From: Cytobacillus gottheilii
GTDB taxonomy: Bacteria > Bacillota > Bacilli > Bacillales > Cytobacillaceae
Assembly (NCBI RefSeq): GCF_900166665.1
Contig: NZ_LT800494.1
Location: forward strand, 2,105,144-2,169,143
Length of the DNA stretch: 64,000 nt
Reading direction: 5' to 3'
Part shown: piece after piece, positions 52,934-61,609 of the stretch
Layout of the letters: each line of letters opens with the position of its first letter
Numbering within the stretch: the first letter of the stretch is position 1
The notes under the pieces: model-generated
The model's input: the letters and a program-made list of their open reading frames with translations, nothing else
Told to the model about the DNA's origin: nothing
Databases searched by the model: none
Position numbers and translations under genes: made by a program

Positions 52934-53692
52934 ATGGAGATTTTGCAGCAGTTATTGGACACATATGCCTCGTTTTTTGATTGGAACATGTGGGGAGAAG
53001 TTTTAAGTGACCCTGTTTCATGGGGGTACATTGGCACACTGGTTGTACTTGAAGGCCTTTTATCTGCAGATAACGCTCTTGTCCTGGCTGTAATGGTTCG
53101 GCCGCTGCCTAAAGATCAGCAAAAGAAAGCATTAACATATGGACTTATCGGTGCATATTTTTTTCGTTTTTTATTTATCGGGTTAGGGATGCTGCTTATT
53201 AAGTTCTGGTGGATTAAAGCGCTTGGTGCAGCATATTTAGCGTGGATTGTTGTGAAACACTTTTGGCTGGGAGAAAATGAAGAGGAAGTTACAGAGAAAA
53301 AGAACAAAGGCTGGCTGACCAAAACCTTTGGCGTTTTTTGGGCTACCGTCATTTCGGTAGAATTATTAGATTTAGCTTTTTCTGTTGATAGTATTTTAGC
53401 TGCCTTTGCTGTTTCTGAAGAGGTTTGGATATTATTGATCGGCGGTATGCTTGGCATTTTAATGATGAGAACAGTTGCAAAAGGATTTTTGTACTTAATT
53501 GAAAGAGTCCCTGAACTTGAAAATACTGCATTTATTCTTATTGGAATTATAGCAGCCAAAATGCTTCTGAGCGTTTTCGGAATTGAAATTAGTCATATGG
53601 TATTCTTTTCAATCATTATATTAGCCTTCTTATGTACATTTGTTGTTCATTTCTTAAATAATAGACATAATCATCATGATAAAACGATTTAA
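52934..53692 (+). CDS. TerC-family membrane protein (YceF/YkoY-like)
   Basis: A 252-residue membrane protein with about seven segments. The TerC hallmarks are visible twice: EGLLSADNALVLAVMV and ELLDLAFSVDSILAAFAV, whose aspartates are thought to bind metal. B. subtilis homologues YceF (MeeF) and YkoY (MeeY) take part in manganese loading of secreted enzymes. I looked for a yybP-ykoY manganese riboswitch in the upstream 200 bases and saw none. AAAAAGGAG precedes the ATG. Confidence 0.87.
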   Translation: MEILQQLLDTYASFFDWNMWGEVLSDPVSWGYIGTLVVLEGLLSADNALVLAVMVRPLPKDQQKKALTYGLIGAYFFRFLFIGLGMLLIKFWWIKALGAAYLAWIVVKHFWLGENEEEVTEKKNKGWLTKTFGVFWATVISVELLDLAFSVDSILAAFAVSEEVWILLIGGMLGILMMRTVAKGFLYLIERVPELENTAFILIGIIAAKMLLSVFGIEISHMVFFSIIILAFLCTFVVHFLNNRHNHHDKTI

Positions 53693-53743
53693 ATATAGAT
53701 AGTTATATCACTTATAAGATAGTAAAGGCATCCTGTGATGGTA

Positions 53744-54055
53744 GATGAGACAAAATTAAATTAACATTTCTAAAACACGAATATTCAATATTATGGTTTG
53801 GATATTTAAACATGCCCGTTACATTGCGCTGCGGACCCTCGCTTTCCGTGGGGAGGAAGCTGAGCCTCCTCGGAGCAAAGCTCCTGCGGGGTCTCACCTT
53901 TTCCTCTATTGCCCACAGGAGTCGAGGGTCCTCCGCTCCATTTCACTCATTAAAGAGATATAATTTAAAATAACAAATAATAATAAGCCGAATGATTAGA
54001 AAGAACATTTTCTGATCATTCGGTTTTTTTAGTCTTGTTAAATATTTATGCCTAT
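53744..54055 (-). repeat. Large palindromic intergenic repeat, copy F (reverse)
   Basis: About 310 bp in opposite orientation to the other copies. The core reads GACCCTCGCTTTCCGTGGGG to GTCGAGGGTCCTCCGCTCCA on the plus strand. The CCGAATGATTAG hairpin lies at the right, with remnants of the left-end sequence GTTAAATATTTATGCC beyond it, and GATGAGACAAAAT at the other end is a diverged right terminus. It follows the TerC gene. Confidence 0.88.
53988..54030 (+). terminator. Terminator-like hairpin within repeat copy F
   Basis: CCGAATGATTAG / CTGATCATTCGG with one G-U type mismatch, followed by seven T residues on the plus strand. Confidence 0.65.
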
Positions 54056-54167
54056 TCTCTCCTTTTGTTTCAATGACCATCAATTTTCCATCTGTCAATA
54101 AAATAAAATTGATCTTACACATAAAGCCTTAATGTTAAGCACAAAAGCATTCAGAAGAAGTTAATTG

Positions 54168-54181
54168 GAAAAGCGTTTACA
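54168..54181 (+). promoter_or_regulatory. Candidate catabolite-responsive element (cre)
   Basis: GAAAAGCGTTTACA agrees with TGWAANCGNTNWCA at all but the first two positions. It lies about 85 bases before the DUF485 gene of the acetate symporter operon, a type of operon commonly under CcpA control. Confidence 0.5.
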
Positions 54182-54265
54182 AAATAGGAAGTCTGTACTA
54201 TTGTAAACATCTGTCAAAGTTTTTAGAATAATTATATATTTCAGAATAAGGGAGTGAAGAGATAA

Positions 54266-54616
54266 ATGGAAAATACGGCTAAAGAGCTGAAAAAGACAGA
54301 AGAGACTATTAACTATGAACAAATCGCAAACAGTACAGAGTTTAAGCAGCTTATTCAGCAAAAGAAAAGGTTTCTCGCACCATTAACTATTTTCTTTTTA
54401 GTTTTTTATTTCACTTTGCCTATCTTAACATCCTATACGACTATACTGAATCAGCCAGCGATCGGCTCAATTACATGGACATGGGTTTACGCTTTTGCGC
54501 AATTTATAATGACTTGGGTTTTATGTATGATTTATGTAAGAAAAGCAGCTAAATTTGATCAGGATGCAGATGCAATTGTTGATCAGTATACCGATAGGGG
54601 AGATCAAACAGAATGA
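54266..54616 (+). CDS. DUF485 membrane protein of the acetate symporter operon
   Basis: A 116-residue protein with two transmembrane helices (about 43-62 and 77-98) and charged ends; this is the DUF485 family (E. coli YjcH, B. subtilis YwcB). It is regularly encoded just before ActP-type symporters and is presumed to assist them. It overlaps the symporter gene by 4 bases (ATGA), so translation is coupled. AAGGGAGTGAAG precedes the ATG. Confidence 0.88.
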   Translation: MENTAKELKKTEETINYEQIANSTEFKQLIQQKKRFLAPLTIFFLVFYFTLPILTSYTTILNQPAIGSITWTWVYAFAQFIMTWVLCMIYVRKAAKFDQDADAIVDQYTDRGDQTE

Positions 54617-56139
54617 GTACTATTGGATTGAGCTTATTTGTTTTTATCGTTGCTGTGACATTAGTGATTACTTATTGGGCTGCCAAAAGGACAAATACAA
54701 CAAGTGAGTTTTATACTGCAGGAGGCGGTCTGACAGGCTGGCAAAACGGACTCGCTATAGCCGGTGATTATTTATCAGCGGCCTCGTTTCTGGGAATTGC
54801 AGGTGCTATTGCTTTGTTTGGGTTTGACGGTTTCTTTTATTCCATTGGTTATTTGGTTGCTTATCTAGTTGTGTTATATATTGTTGCAGAACCGTTGAGG
54901 AATTTAGGGAAATATACAATTGCGGACATGATTAATGCGCGTTTTGATCAAAAAAAGGTTAGAGGCGTTGCAGCATTAAGTACGATTACAATCGTCATTT
55001 TTTATATGATCGCACAACTGGTCGGCGCAGGTGCACTTATTCAATTACTGTTAGGCATAGATTATTGGATTGCTGTTTTATTAGTTGGTGTGATGATGAC
55101 AACATATGTGCTTTTCGGCGGAATGACAGCGACAAGCTGGGTCCAGATCATTAAAGCAGTTTTATTAATGCTTGGTACCGTGATTATTTCAGTTCTTGTA
55201 TTAGCAGAATTTAATTTCAATATTTTCTCTATGTTTGATCAAATGAAAACGTTAACAGAACATGGAGAGAGTTATCTGAATCCTGGAGTTAAATATACGA
55301 ATTCCTTAGACACAATCTCAATGATGGCAGCGCTTGTATTAGGTACGGCGGGCTTGCCTCATATCTTGATGAGATTTTTTACCGTAAAAGATGCAAGAAC
55401 AGCAAGAAGCTCTGTTGTTACGGCTACTTGGGTAATTGGAATCTTCTATATTTTAACCATTTTCTTGGGTTTTGGAGCTGCTGCATTCGTAGGTTCAACA
55501 GATATCATTGCAGCCAATTCAGCCGGAAATATGGCGGCACCACTGCTGGCACAGGCTCTTGGCGGTGATTTGCTTATGAGTTTTGTAGCAGCAGTTGCAT
55601 TTGCGACCATTTTAGCCGTTGTTGCAGGTCTTGTTCTTTCAGGTGCTTCGGCTTTTGCACATGATATTTACGGGCAAATTATTAAAAAGGGCAAGATCAC
55701 GGAGAAGGAGCAAATGGTTGCTGCCAGGTATGCGTCTGTAGCAGTGTCGGTTTTATCTATTTTGCTGGCTCTATTTGCACAAAAAATGAATGTTGCCTTT
55801 CTTGTTTCGTTGGCCTTCTGTGTCGCTGCAAGCGCTAATCTGCCAGTCATCATCTTTACGATCTATTGGAAGCGATTTAATACTGCAGGTGCTATGACGG
55901 GAGTTCTCACAGGGTTAATCACTGCGTTAGTACTTGTTGCCATTAGTCCAAGTGTTTTAAGTCCGGAAGCTGGCGCTGCGATCCTTACAGGAGATCCTAT
56001 ATTCCCATTAACAAATCCTGCGATTGTCTCCATACCAGCAGGCTTTATAGGAGCATATATTGGCACGATCGTTTCAAATAAAAGAGATGAAAAGAAATAC
56101 GCGGAAGTGATGGTTAAAGCGAATACGGGCATAAAGTAA
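54613..56139 (+). CDS. actP: Sodium/solute symporter, ActP-like (acetate)
   Basis: A 508-residue member of the sodium:solute symporter family with about thirteen hydrophobic segments. Family marks are SEFYTAGGGLTGWQNGLA, GDYLSAASFLG, and the later AFATILAVVAGLVLSGASAFAHD. Pairing with a DUF485 gene points to acetate or short-chain acid uptake (ActP/YwcA). The substrate is inferred from this gene pair. The downstream repeat copy C supplies the terminator. Confidence 0.85.
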   Translation: MSTIGLSLFVFIVAVTLVITYWAAKRTNTTSEFYTAGGGLTGWQNGLAIAGDYLSAASFLGIAGAIALFGFDGFFYSIGYLVAYLVVLYIVAEPLRNLGKYTIADMINARFDQKKVRGVAALSTITIVIFYMIAQLVGAGALIQLLLGIDYWIAVLLVGVMMTTYVLFGGMTATSWVQIIKAVLLMLGTVIISVLVLAEFNFNIFSMFDQMKTLTEHGESYLNPGVKYTNSLDTISMMAALVLGTAGLPHILMRFFTVKDARTARSSVVTATWVIGIFYILTIFLGFGAAAFVGSTDIIAANSAGNMAAPLLAQALGGDLLMSFVAAVAFATILAVVAGLVLSGASAFAHDIYGQIIKKGKITEKEQMVAARYASVAVSVLSILLALFAQKMNVAFLVSLAFCVAASANLPVIIFTIYWKRFNTAGAMTGVLTGLITALVLVAISPSVLSPEAGAAILTGDPIFPLTNPAIVSIPAGFIGAYIGTIVSNKRDEKKYAEVMVKANTGIK

Positions 56140-56148
56140 AGGAAAAAA

Positions 56149-56464
56149 GAGGCTGGGACATAAGTATTTAACACAACCACAGAACCGAATGATTAGGGAG
56201 TGAATATTTCTAATCATTCGGTTTTTTATTTGTTTAACATTTAACATTACTAAACATGAGTGAAATGGAGCGGAGGACCCTCGACTCCTATGGGCAATAG
56301 AGGAAAAGGTGAGACCCCGCAGAAGCTTTAGCTTCGAGGAGGCTCAGCTTCCTCCCCATGGAAAGCGAGGGTCTGGAGCGCAATGGAACGGGCTTGTGTA
56401 AACACGTAAACCTTAAAATGAACATTCGTGTTTTACAAATAGGAATTTTGTTTTGTCTAACCTC
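56149..56464 (+). repeat. Large palindromic intergenic repeat, copy C (forward)
   Basis: About 316 bp starting 10 bases after the symporter stop. Left end GAGGCTGGGACATAAG; right end TTTTGTCTAACCTC, diverged by a few bases. The core has GGACCCTCG on the left and CGAGGGTC on the right, with the inner arm AAGCTTTAGCTTCGAGGAGG. Confidence 0.9.
56185..56227 (+). terminator. Terminator hairpin within repeat copy C, behind actP
   Basis: Perfect 12-bp stem CCGAATGATTAG / CTAATCATTCGG followed by six T residues. Confidence 0.85.
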
Positions 56465-56506
56465 TTTTTAAATTGGAGATTTATTTCTAAAATTAGTCAA
56501 TCTCTA

Positions 56507-56536
56507 TTGACTTACAGTAAATAGGTATGATAAATA
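56507..56536 (+). promoter_or_regulatory. Sigma-A promoter of htpG
   Basis: TTGACT at 56507-56512 and a TAAATA-like -10 about 18 bases later, immediately before the CIRCE element. Confidence 0.6.
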
Positions 56537-56543
56537 ATTTATG

Positions 56544-56570
56544 TTAGCACTCTTGGTTTTAGAGTGCTAA
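56544..56570 (+). promoter_or_regulatory. CIRCE element (HrcA operator) upstream of htpG
   Basis: TTAGCACTC, nine bases, GAGTGCTAA: a perfect match to the CIRCE consensus. It lies between the promoter and the htpG ribosome-binding site, the usual position for HrcA repression of groESL and dnaK operons. Confidence 0.95.
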
Positions 56571-56596
56571 CATAGAAGTAGAAAGGGGAGATTACA

Positions 56597-58474
56597 ATGG
56601 AAAAAAAGCAATTCCAAGCCGAATCAAAACGCCTTTTGGAAATGATGGTTAACTCTATTTATTCTCAAAAGGAAGTGTTTCTGCGAGAATTGATCTCAAA
56701 TGCAAGTGATGCGATTGATAAGATTTATTATAAAGCTCTAACAGATGATCAGTTAACGTTTAGTAAAGACAGTTATTACATAAAAATAACCCCAAATAAA
56801 GAAAATCGTACTTTAACAATCCGTGACACTGGAATTGGGATGACAAAAGAAGAATTGGAAAATAACTTAGGAGTAATCGCAAAAAGCGGCTCCCTGGCCT
56901 TTAAATCAGAAAATGAGATTAAGGATGGCTATGATATCATCGGCCAATTTGGTGTAGGGTTTTATGCAGCGTTCATGGTCGCTGATACTGTCACGGTCAT
57001 CACCAAATCTCTGCATAGTGACCAGGCATTTAAGTGGACTTCAGATGGAGCGGATGGTTATACAATTGAGCCTTGGACAAAAGACGATGTAGGAACGGAG
57101 GTTATCTTATCAATAAAAGATAACTCAGAGGAAGAAAACTATGATGACTATTTAGAAACATATCGTCTTCAATCCATTATTAAAAAGTATTCAGACTTTA
57201 TTCGTTATCCTATCAAAATGGAGACAACGAAAAGCAGCCTAAAAGAAGGCACTGAAGATGAGTATGTAGATGAAACAGTTGAAGAAACGATTAACAGCAT
57301 GGTTCCAATCTGGAAAAAGAATAAAAGTGAGTTAACAGAAGAGGATTATGAATCTTTTTATCATGAGAAGAGATATGGCTTTGATCAGCCGTTAAAGTCC
57401 ATTCATATTAATGTAGATGGAACGATCAGATATAATGCGATTTTGTATATCCCTGAGACTGTTCCTTTTGACTATTATTCAAAAGAATTCGAAAAAGGAC
57501 TTGAGTTATATTCCAGCGGTGTTTTAATCATGGATAAGTGTTCAGATCTGCTTCCGGATCATTTTGGATTCGTGAAAGGGCTGGTCGATTCTGAGGATCT
57601 TTCTTTAAATATCTCCCGTGAGATGCTGCAGCAGGATCGTCAATTAAAGCTGATTGCAAAAAATATCAGCAAAAAAATCAAAAGTGAACTGCAAAGCTTA
57701 TTAAAGAATGACCGTGAAAAATATGAAAAGTTTTATCAGGCATTTGGCCGACAGCTTAAATTTGGCGTATACAATGATTTTGGCGCCAATAAGGAAGCAT
57801 TGCAGGATCTGTTAATGTTCTATTCTTCTAAAGAAAAGAAACTCGTCACGTTGGATGAATATATATCCAGAATGCCTGAGGATCAAAAATACATCTATTA
57901 TGCTACAGGAGCTACGAATGAGCGCATCAGCAGACTTCCGCAAACAGAGCTTGTAGCCGACAAAGGCTATGAAATTCTGTATTTCACAGATGATGTAGAT
58001 GAATTTGCCATTAAAATGCTGATGAGCTACAAAGAAAAAGAATTTAAGTCTGTATCCAGCGCAGATCTTGGCATAGAAGATGACCAGCAGGATGATCAGG
58101 AAGAAAATAATGAGCAATATGCAGACCTTTTCAGCAGCATGAAAGAACTGCTGGAAGGAAAGGTGAAAGATGTTCGTCTTTCAAAACGGTTAAGAACCCA
58201 TCCAGTTTGTCTAACTGCTGATGGAGAAGTAACAATTGAAATGGAAAAGGTTCTCAGCATGATGCCGGATAACCAAAATGTACAAGCTGAGAAGGTATTG
58301 GAAATCAATCCGCATCATGAAGTAATGACTGCTCTTCAGCAGGCATTCAACCAAGATCAAGAAAAACTGGCATTGTATACAAACCTTCTTTATCATCAGG
58401 CATTGCTGATTGAAGGCTTGCCGATCGAAGACCCTGTGGAATTCACCAACAATATCTGTAAGGTTATGGTATAA
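56597..58474 (+). CDS. htpG: Molecular chaperone HtpG (Hsp90)
   Basis: A 625-residue Hsp90 homologue acting as a dimeric ATP-driven chaperone. N-terminal GHKL ATPase motifs are visible: [31 protein letters not shown], and [14 protein letters not shown]. The middle domain has the catalytic-loop region ([17 protein letters not shown]) with the catalytic arginine, and the C-terminal dimerisation domain is complete. GAAAGGGGAG precedes the ATG. Its upstream CIRCE element indicates HrcA control, unlike B. subtilis, where htpG is a separate heat-shock class. Confidence 0.97.
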   Translation: MEKKQFQAESKRLLEMMVNSIYSQKEVFLRELISNASDAIDKIYYKALTDDQLTFSKDSYYIKITPNKENRTLTIRDTGIGMTKEELENNLGVIAKSGSLAFKSENEIKDGYDIIGQFGVGFYAAFMVADTVTVITKSLHSDQAFKWTSDGADGYTIEPWTKDDVGTEVILSIKDNSEEENYDDYLETYRLQSIIKKYSDFIRYPIKMETTKSSLKEGTEDEYVDETVEETINSMVPIWKKNKSELTEEDYESFYHEKRYGFDQPLKSIHINVDGTIRYNAILYIPETVPFDYYSKEFEKGLELYSSGVLIMDKCSDLLPDHFGFVKGLVDSEDLSLNISREMLQQDRQLKLIAKNISKKIKSELQSLLKNDREKYEKFYQAFGRQLKFGVYNDFGANKEALQDLLMFYSSKEKKLVTLDEYISRMPEDQKYIYYATGATNERISRLPQTELVADKGYEILYFTDDVDEFAIKMLMSYKEKEFKSVSSADLGIEDDQQDDQEENNEQYADLFSSMKELLEGKVKDVRLSKRLRTHPVCLTADGEVTIEMEKVLSMMPDNQNVQAEKVLEINPHHEVMTALQQAFNQDQEKLALYTNLLYHQALLIEGLPIEDPVEFTNNICKVMV

Positions 58475-58532
58475 ATCATTTTCTAATGGATTGATAAGGA
58501 TTCATACTTTTTTTGATTAAATAATTTTGAAG

Positions 58533-58560
58533 TGGCTCAGACATAAAGATGTAACACGAC
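58533..58560 (+). repeat. Left-end fragment of the palindromic repeat
   Basis: GTGGCTCAGACATAAAGATGTAACACGACCATA-like segment: it matches the first 33 bases or so of copy B and then stops where full copy D begins. It looks like an older copy interrupted or replaced by copy D. Confidence 0.55.
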
Positions 58561-58565
58561 CATAT

Positions 58566-58845
58566 GAGGCTGGGACATAGGTATTTAACAAACGCATAGA
58601 ACCGAATGGTTAGGAAGTCATCTTTCTAATCATTCGGTTTTTTTATTTATGATTATAAAATATATCTTATTAAAATGAGTGAAATGGAGCGGAAGAGACT
58701 CGAATCCTGTGGGCAATAGAGGAAAGGGTGAGACCCCGCAGAAGCTTTGCTTCGAGGAGACTCAAGCAACTGATCCCACGAAAAAACAGGGTTCGCAGGG
58801 CAGGCGGAACGGACTTGTTTAAATATTCATTTTATTGTTGTTGTA
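58566..58845 (+). repeat. Large palindromic intergenic repeat, copy D (forward, degenerate right half)
   Basis: Left end GAGGCTGGGACATAGG, a perfect CCGAATGGTTAG/CTAATCATTCGG hairpin, and the core left arm are intact. The right half has decayed (ACTCAAGCAACTGATCCCACG, GGGTTCGCAGGGC), and the GTCCCAGCC right end is absent. Confidence 0.8.
58602..58644 (+). terminator. Terminator hairpin within repeat copy D, behind htpG
   Basis: CCGAATGGTTAG / CTAATCATTCGG with one G-U wobble, followed by seven T residues. Confidence 0.75.
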
Positions 58846-59094
58846 AACTAATGTAAAATACTTACTAATGAATGCTTAAAACCTTGTCATTAGCATCTTA
58901 GGAAATCTGTTATATAAGACTTTTTACACTCACAGATCACTTAAACGTCAATCAAAAATGCGTCAATAGTTTGAATTAACAAAATAATCGATAGAATTAT
59001 TGTGAAGATCATAAAAATGACGCTAAAATATAAAAAGAAGAATAACGGCAATTCAACTCTTATGAGACAGCTTTGTAAAGGGGAGTAAGTGAAG

Positions 59095-59577
59095 ATGGAT
59101 TTACTTATACGCAGCATGACGGAGGGATATGCCAAAGCAATATTAGACTGGAAATATGAGAAACCTTATGATTTTTATAATATTGAACCAGAGGAAGGAC
59201 AGCTTCAAGAACTGTTAGATGGTACGTATTTTGCCGTTGTAAACAGTGTTGATGAATTATGCGGCTTTTTTTGTGTCGGCAATGCAGCAAGAATACCTGC
59301 AGGACATCAGGCAAGTGTGTATGAAGCTAACTGTGTGGATGTTGGTTTTGGAATGAAACCAGAACTTACCGGCCTAGGCAATGGCAGCTATTTTTGCATG
59401 CTAATTTTAGAATTTGTAGAACGGGCCAATCCATGTTTGCCACTAAGATTAAGCGTTGCACATTTTAATAAAAGAGCAATCAAATTGTATAAAAAACTTG
59501 GCTTTGAAATGGAGAAATTCTTCAGTACTGAAAACGGCTTATTTGTTACAATGATAAAACCTAATACAAATGGATGA
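59095..59577 (+). CDS. GNAT-family acetyltransferase
   Basis: A 160-residue acetyltransferase. The acetyl-CoA region is VGFGMKPELTGLGNGSYF (G-x-G-x-G type LTGLGNG), followed by the C-terminal RAIKLYKKLGFE typical of GNAT enzymes. The ATG at 59095 suits AAAGGGGAG at 59077-59085; the in-frame GTG at 59089 is too close to it. Substrate unknown. It resembles small Bacillus acetyltransferases of the RimJ/RimL-like group. Confidence 0.82.
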   Translation: MDLLIRSMTEGYAKAILDWKYEKPYDFYNIEPEEGQLQELLDGTYFAVVNSVDELCGFFCVGNAARIPAGHQASVYEANCVDVGFGMKPELTGLGNGSYFCMLILEFVERANPCLPLRLSVAHFNKRAIKLYKKLGFEMEKFFSTENGLFVTMIKPNTNG

Positions 59578-59647
59578 GCCAGCGTACATTGATTGACATA
59601 GGGCTCTATCATATAAGAATGAAAACTGATGAAACGTTAAGGATACG

Positions 59648-59733
59648 AAGCTGTGGCATAGGTATACAACATAACGGGAAATCCGAATGATCGAAAGTAT
59701 TTCTAATCATTCGAATTTCCCGTTTTTTTTATT
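59648..59733 (+). repeat. Left-end fragment G of the palindromic repeat with extended terminator
   Basis: Starts GAAGCTGTGGCATAGGTATACAAC and continues into a long hairpin AACGGGAAATCCGAATGAT / ATCATTCGAATTTCCCGTT followed by eight T residues. Only the terminator part of the repeat is present; the core is missing. It serves as terminator of the acetyltransferase gene. Confidence 0.7.
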
Positions 59734-59854
59734 ATCATCTTTAAACAAGAATGAAATCAAGGGGAGGCGATTTGTCTGGAATGTGCTAATGAGGGAAAGT
59801 GTATTCTCTTTTATATGTTTTCCAATTCTTTTAAAGGAATTAGGAAAATTCACA

Positions 59855-59888
59855 AATAAAAAGTGGCGTCCATATTAGACACCACTTT
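59855..59888 (-). terminator. Terminator of the MFS gene
   Basis: AAAGTGGCGTC / GACACCACTTT stem with one mismatch; on the minus strand it is followed by TTTTTATT. Confidence 0.75.
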
Positions 59889-59894
59889 AAAAGG

Positions 59895-61082
59895 TCAAGC
59901 TTTCTTTCTTATGATTAAGCTCATATACAACAGAATGGAAATAAGAACAGATGCAGCAGATACAATATAGATACTGCTATACCCTAGCATGTGAGCCACT
60001 TGGCCGAATGTAATCGCTCCGATCCCAACTCCTAAATCAAAGGAAGAAAAAAATGTAGCATTTGCCATGCCTCTGCGGTTAGCAGGAGCTTCCTTTACTG
60101 ACCATGCTTGAAGTGCTGGCTGGACGGTGCCAAAGCCTAAACCATACAAAACAGCGGCAGCATAAAGAACGAAACTATTCGGCAGCCAAGCAAGTAAGCA
60201 CATAGCAGCCATAATCAGCAGTGCCCCTGGAATAAAGACGGCCCGATGTCCTTTTTGGTCATATAATCTGCCTGCAAAGGTTCTGCTGATGAGCAATGCT
60301 ACTGCATACAGAAGGAAATACCATTCTATTCCTGAAATATTGCTTTGAGCTGCATAAATGGGTAAAAATGATGCGATTCCTCCGAATGTAACTGTAATAA
60401 AAAATAATAGCAATGAAGGCTGAAGCGCGCTCTTTTCATATACATCCCATTTTTTCTTTGCTTGAAGGGTCTGTTTTTCTACTTTCTTATATTTAATATT
60501 ACCTGCGAGGAGTAACGAGGTTAATCCAAGTGCACCGCATATTAAAAATAGCTGCTGAAACGTTAAAACACCAACGAGTGCCAGACCTAACGTCGGACCA
60601 AAAGCAAGAGCGATATTCCCTGAAAGCCCATAATATCCCATACCCTCGCCGCGGCGCTTTGCGGGTATGATATCTGTAGCGATTGTGCCGGACGCAGTAG
60701 TGGAAAAGCCCCATCCAATTCCCTGGATAATCCTGATGGCGAGCAAAAGTGCCAGACTGGTTGCAAATCCAAATGATCCAACAGATAAAACAAAGATTGC
60801 TAGACCAATTAAATAGACGTATCTTCTTCCTTTAGACTCTAAAGCATGGCCTGCATAAGGTCTAAGCAATAAAGCAGAGAAGGTAAATATGCCTACGACA
60901 ATTCCAATGAGCTGATCATTTCCGCCAAGTTCTTCAACAAAGAGGGGAAGTGTTGGCAATGTCATTTGAAAACCGAGGAATACAAAGAAATTAGCCAGAC
61001 AAATGAAAACAAAGTCCTTTGTCCAGATTTTCTCGGGCTTTCCTTGCGTCTTGGCATCATCTGCTTGTTTTGATTGCCCCAT
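59895..61082 (-). CDS. MFS transporter (YwoG/YfkF-like)
   Basis: A 395-residue major-facilitator protein with twelve predicted segments after a hydrophilic start (MGQSKQADDAKTQGKPEK). Motif A appears as RPYAGHALESKGRRYVY and the TM4 region as RIIQGIGWGFSTTASG. The second half repeats the loop as SRTFAGRLYDQKGHR. It resembles B. subtilis YwoG/YfkF-type efflux proteins; substrate unknown. AGGAGGAG (minus strand) precedes the ATG. Confidence 0.85.
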   Translation of the reverse strand: MGQSKQADDAKTQGKPEKIWTKDFVFICLANFFVFLGFQMTLPTLPLFVEELGGNDQLIGIVVGIFTFSALLLRPYAGHALESKGRRYVYLIGLAIFVLSVGSFGFATSLALLLAIRIIQGIGWGFSTTASGTIATDIIPAKRRGEGMGYYGLSGNIALAFGPTLGLALVGVLTFQQLFLICGALGLTSLLLAGNIKYKKVEKQTLQAKKKWDVYEKSALQPSLLLFFITVTFGGIASFLPIYAAQSNISGIEWYFLLYAVALLISRTFAGRLYDQKGHRAVFIPGALLIMAAMCLLAWLPNSFVLYAAAVLYGLGFGTVQPALQAWSVKEAPANRRGMANATFFSSFDLGVGIGAITFGQVAHMLGYSSIYIVSAASVLISILLYMSLIIRKKA

Positions 61083-61318
61083 TTATACTCCTCCTTTTAA
61101 CCGATAAATGTTCACTTATTTAGTTTTCCTAAATACAACACTCACTATTGTACAGGAAAAAGATAGAAAAGCATATCTTAAAGACCTAACAGTGTCTGTT
61201 CATATCAAATGTTTAAATAGTGGCATGCTGTGGTAAATTAGAAATATAGGAAGAAAAAAGAATTGAAAAATCAGAAAACTTTTGCTATAATTGAAAAAAG
61301 TCAAGGGGTTGATTTCAA

Positions 61319-61525
61319 ATGGAAAGACACACGCTATATTCACCGCATCAGTCTGAGGAAAATATGGTCTCACACCTAGCGGAAAAGGTGTTAAATGAAG
61401 CATTACTAACGTATAAAATTCAAAAGCTTCGCAATGAAATTGATAAGACCCTAGAAAATCGCGACCAAGCGTTATTCATGAAATTGACAAAAGAGTTAAA
61501 TGACCTAACAGAACAATTAAATTAA
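61319..61525 (+). CDS. IDEAL domain-containing small protein
   Basis: A 68-residue protein made almost only of an IDEAL domain: EALLTYKIQKLRNEIDKTLE, then NRDQALFMKLTKELNDL. The short IDEAL domain is found in Bacillales, for example at the C-terminus of ComK-linked and UPF0302 proteins, and is thought to mediate protein contacts. AAGGGG precedes the ATG. Function unknown. Confidence 0.85.
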   Translation: MERHTLYSPHQSEENMVSHLAEKVLNEALLTYKIQKLRNEIDKTLENRDQALFMKLTKELNDLTEQLN

Positions 61526-61532
61526 TGAACTC

Positions 61533-61562
61533 AAACAGTCCTTCACTTAAAGGGCTGTTTTT
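61533..61562 (+). terminator. Terminator of the IDEAL gene
   Basis: AAACAGTCC / GGGCTGTTT hairpin followed by TTTT. Confidence 0.75.
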
Positions 61563-61609
61563 CTGTTCGGCCATTATAAAAAAATACATAAGTAAAGAAA
61601 GGATTTACG

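Noticed and set aside
53116-53559. 147-codon minus-strand frame inside the TerC gene
   Set aside because: Antisense to a conserved membrane protein, with no ribosome-binding site and low-complexity sequence.
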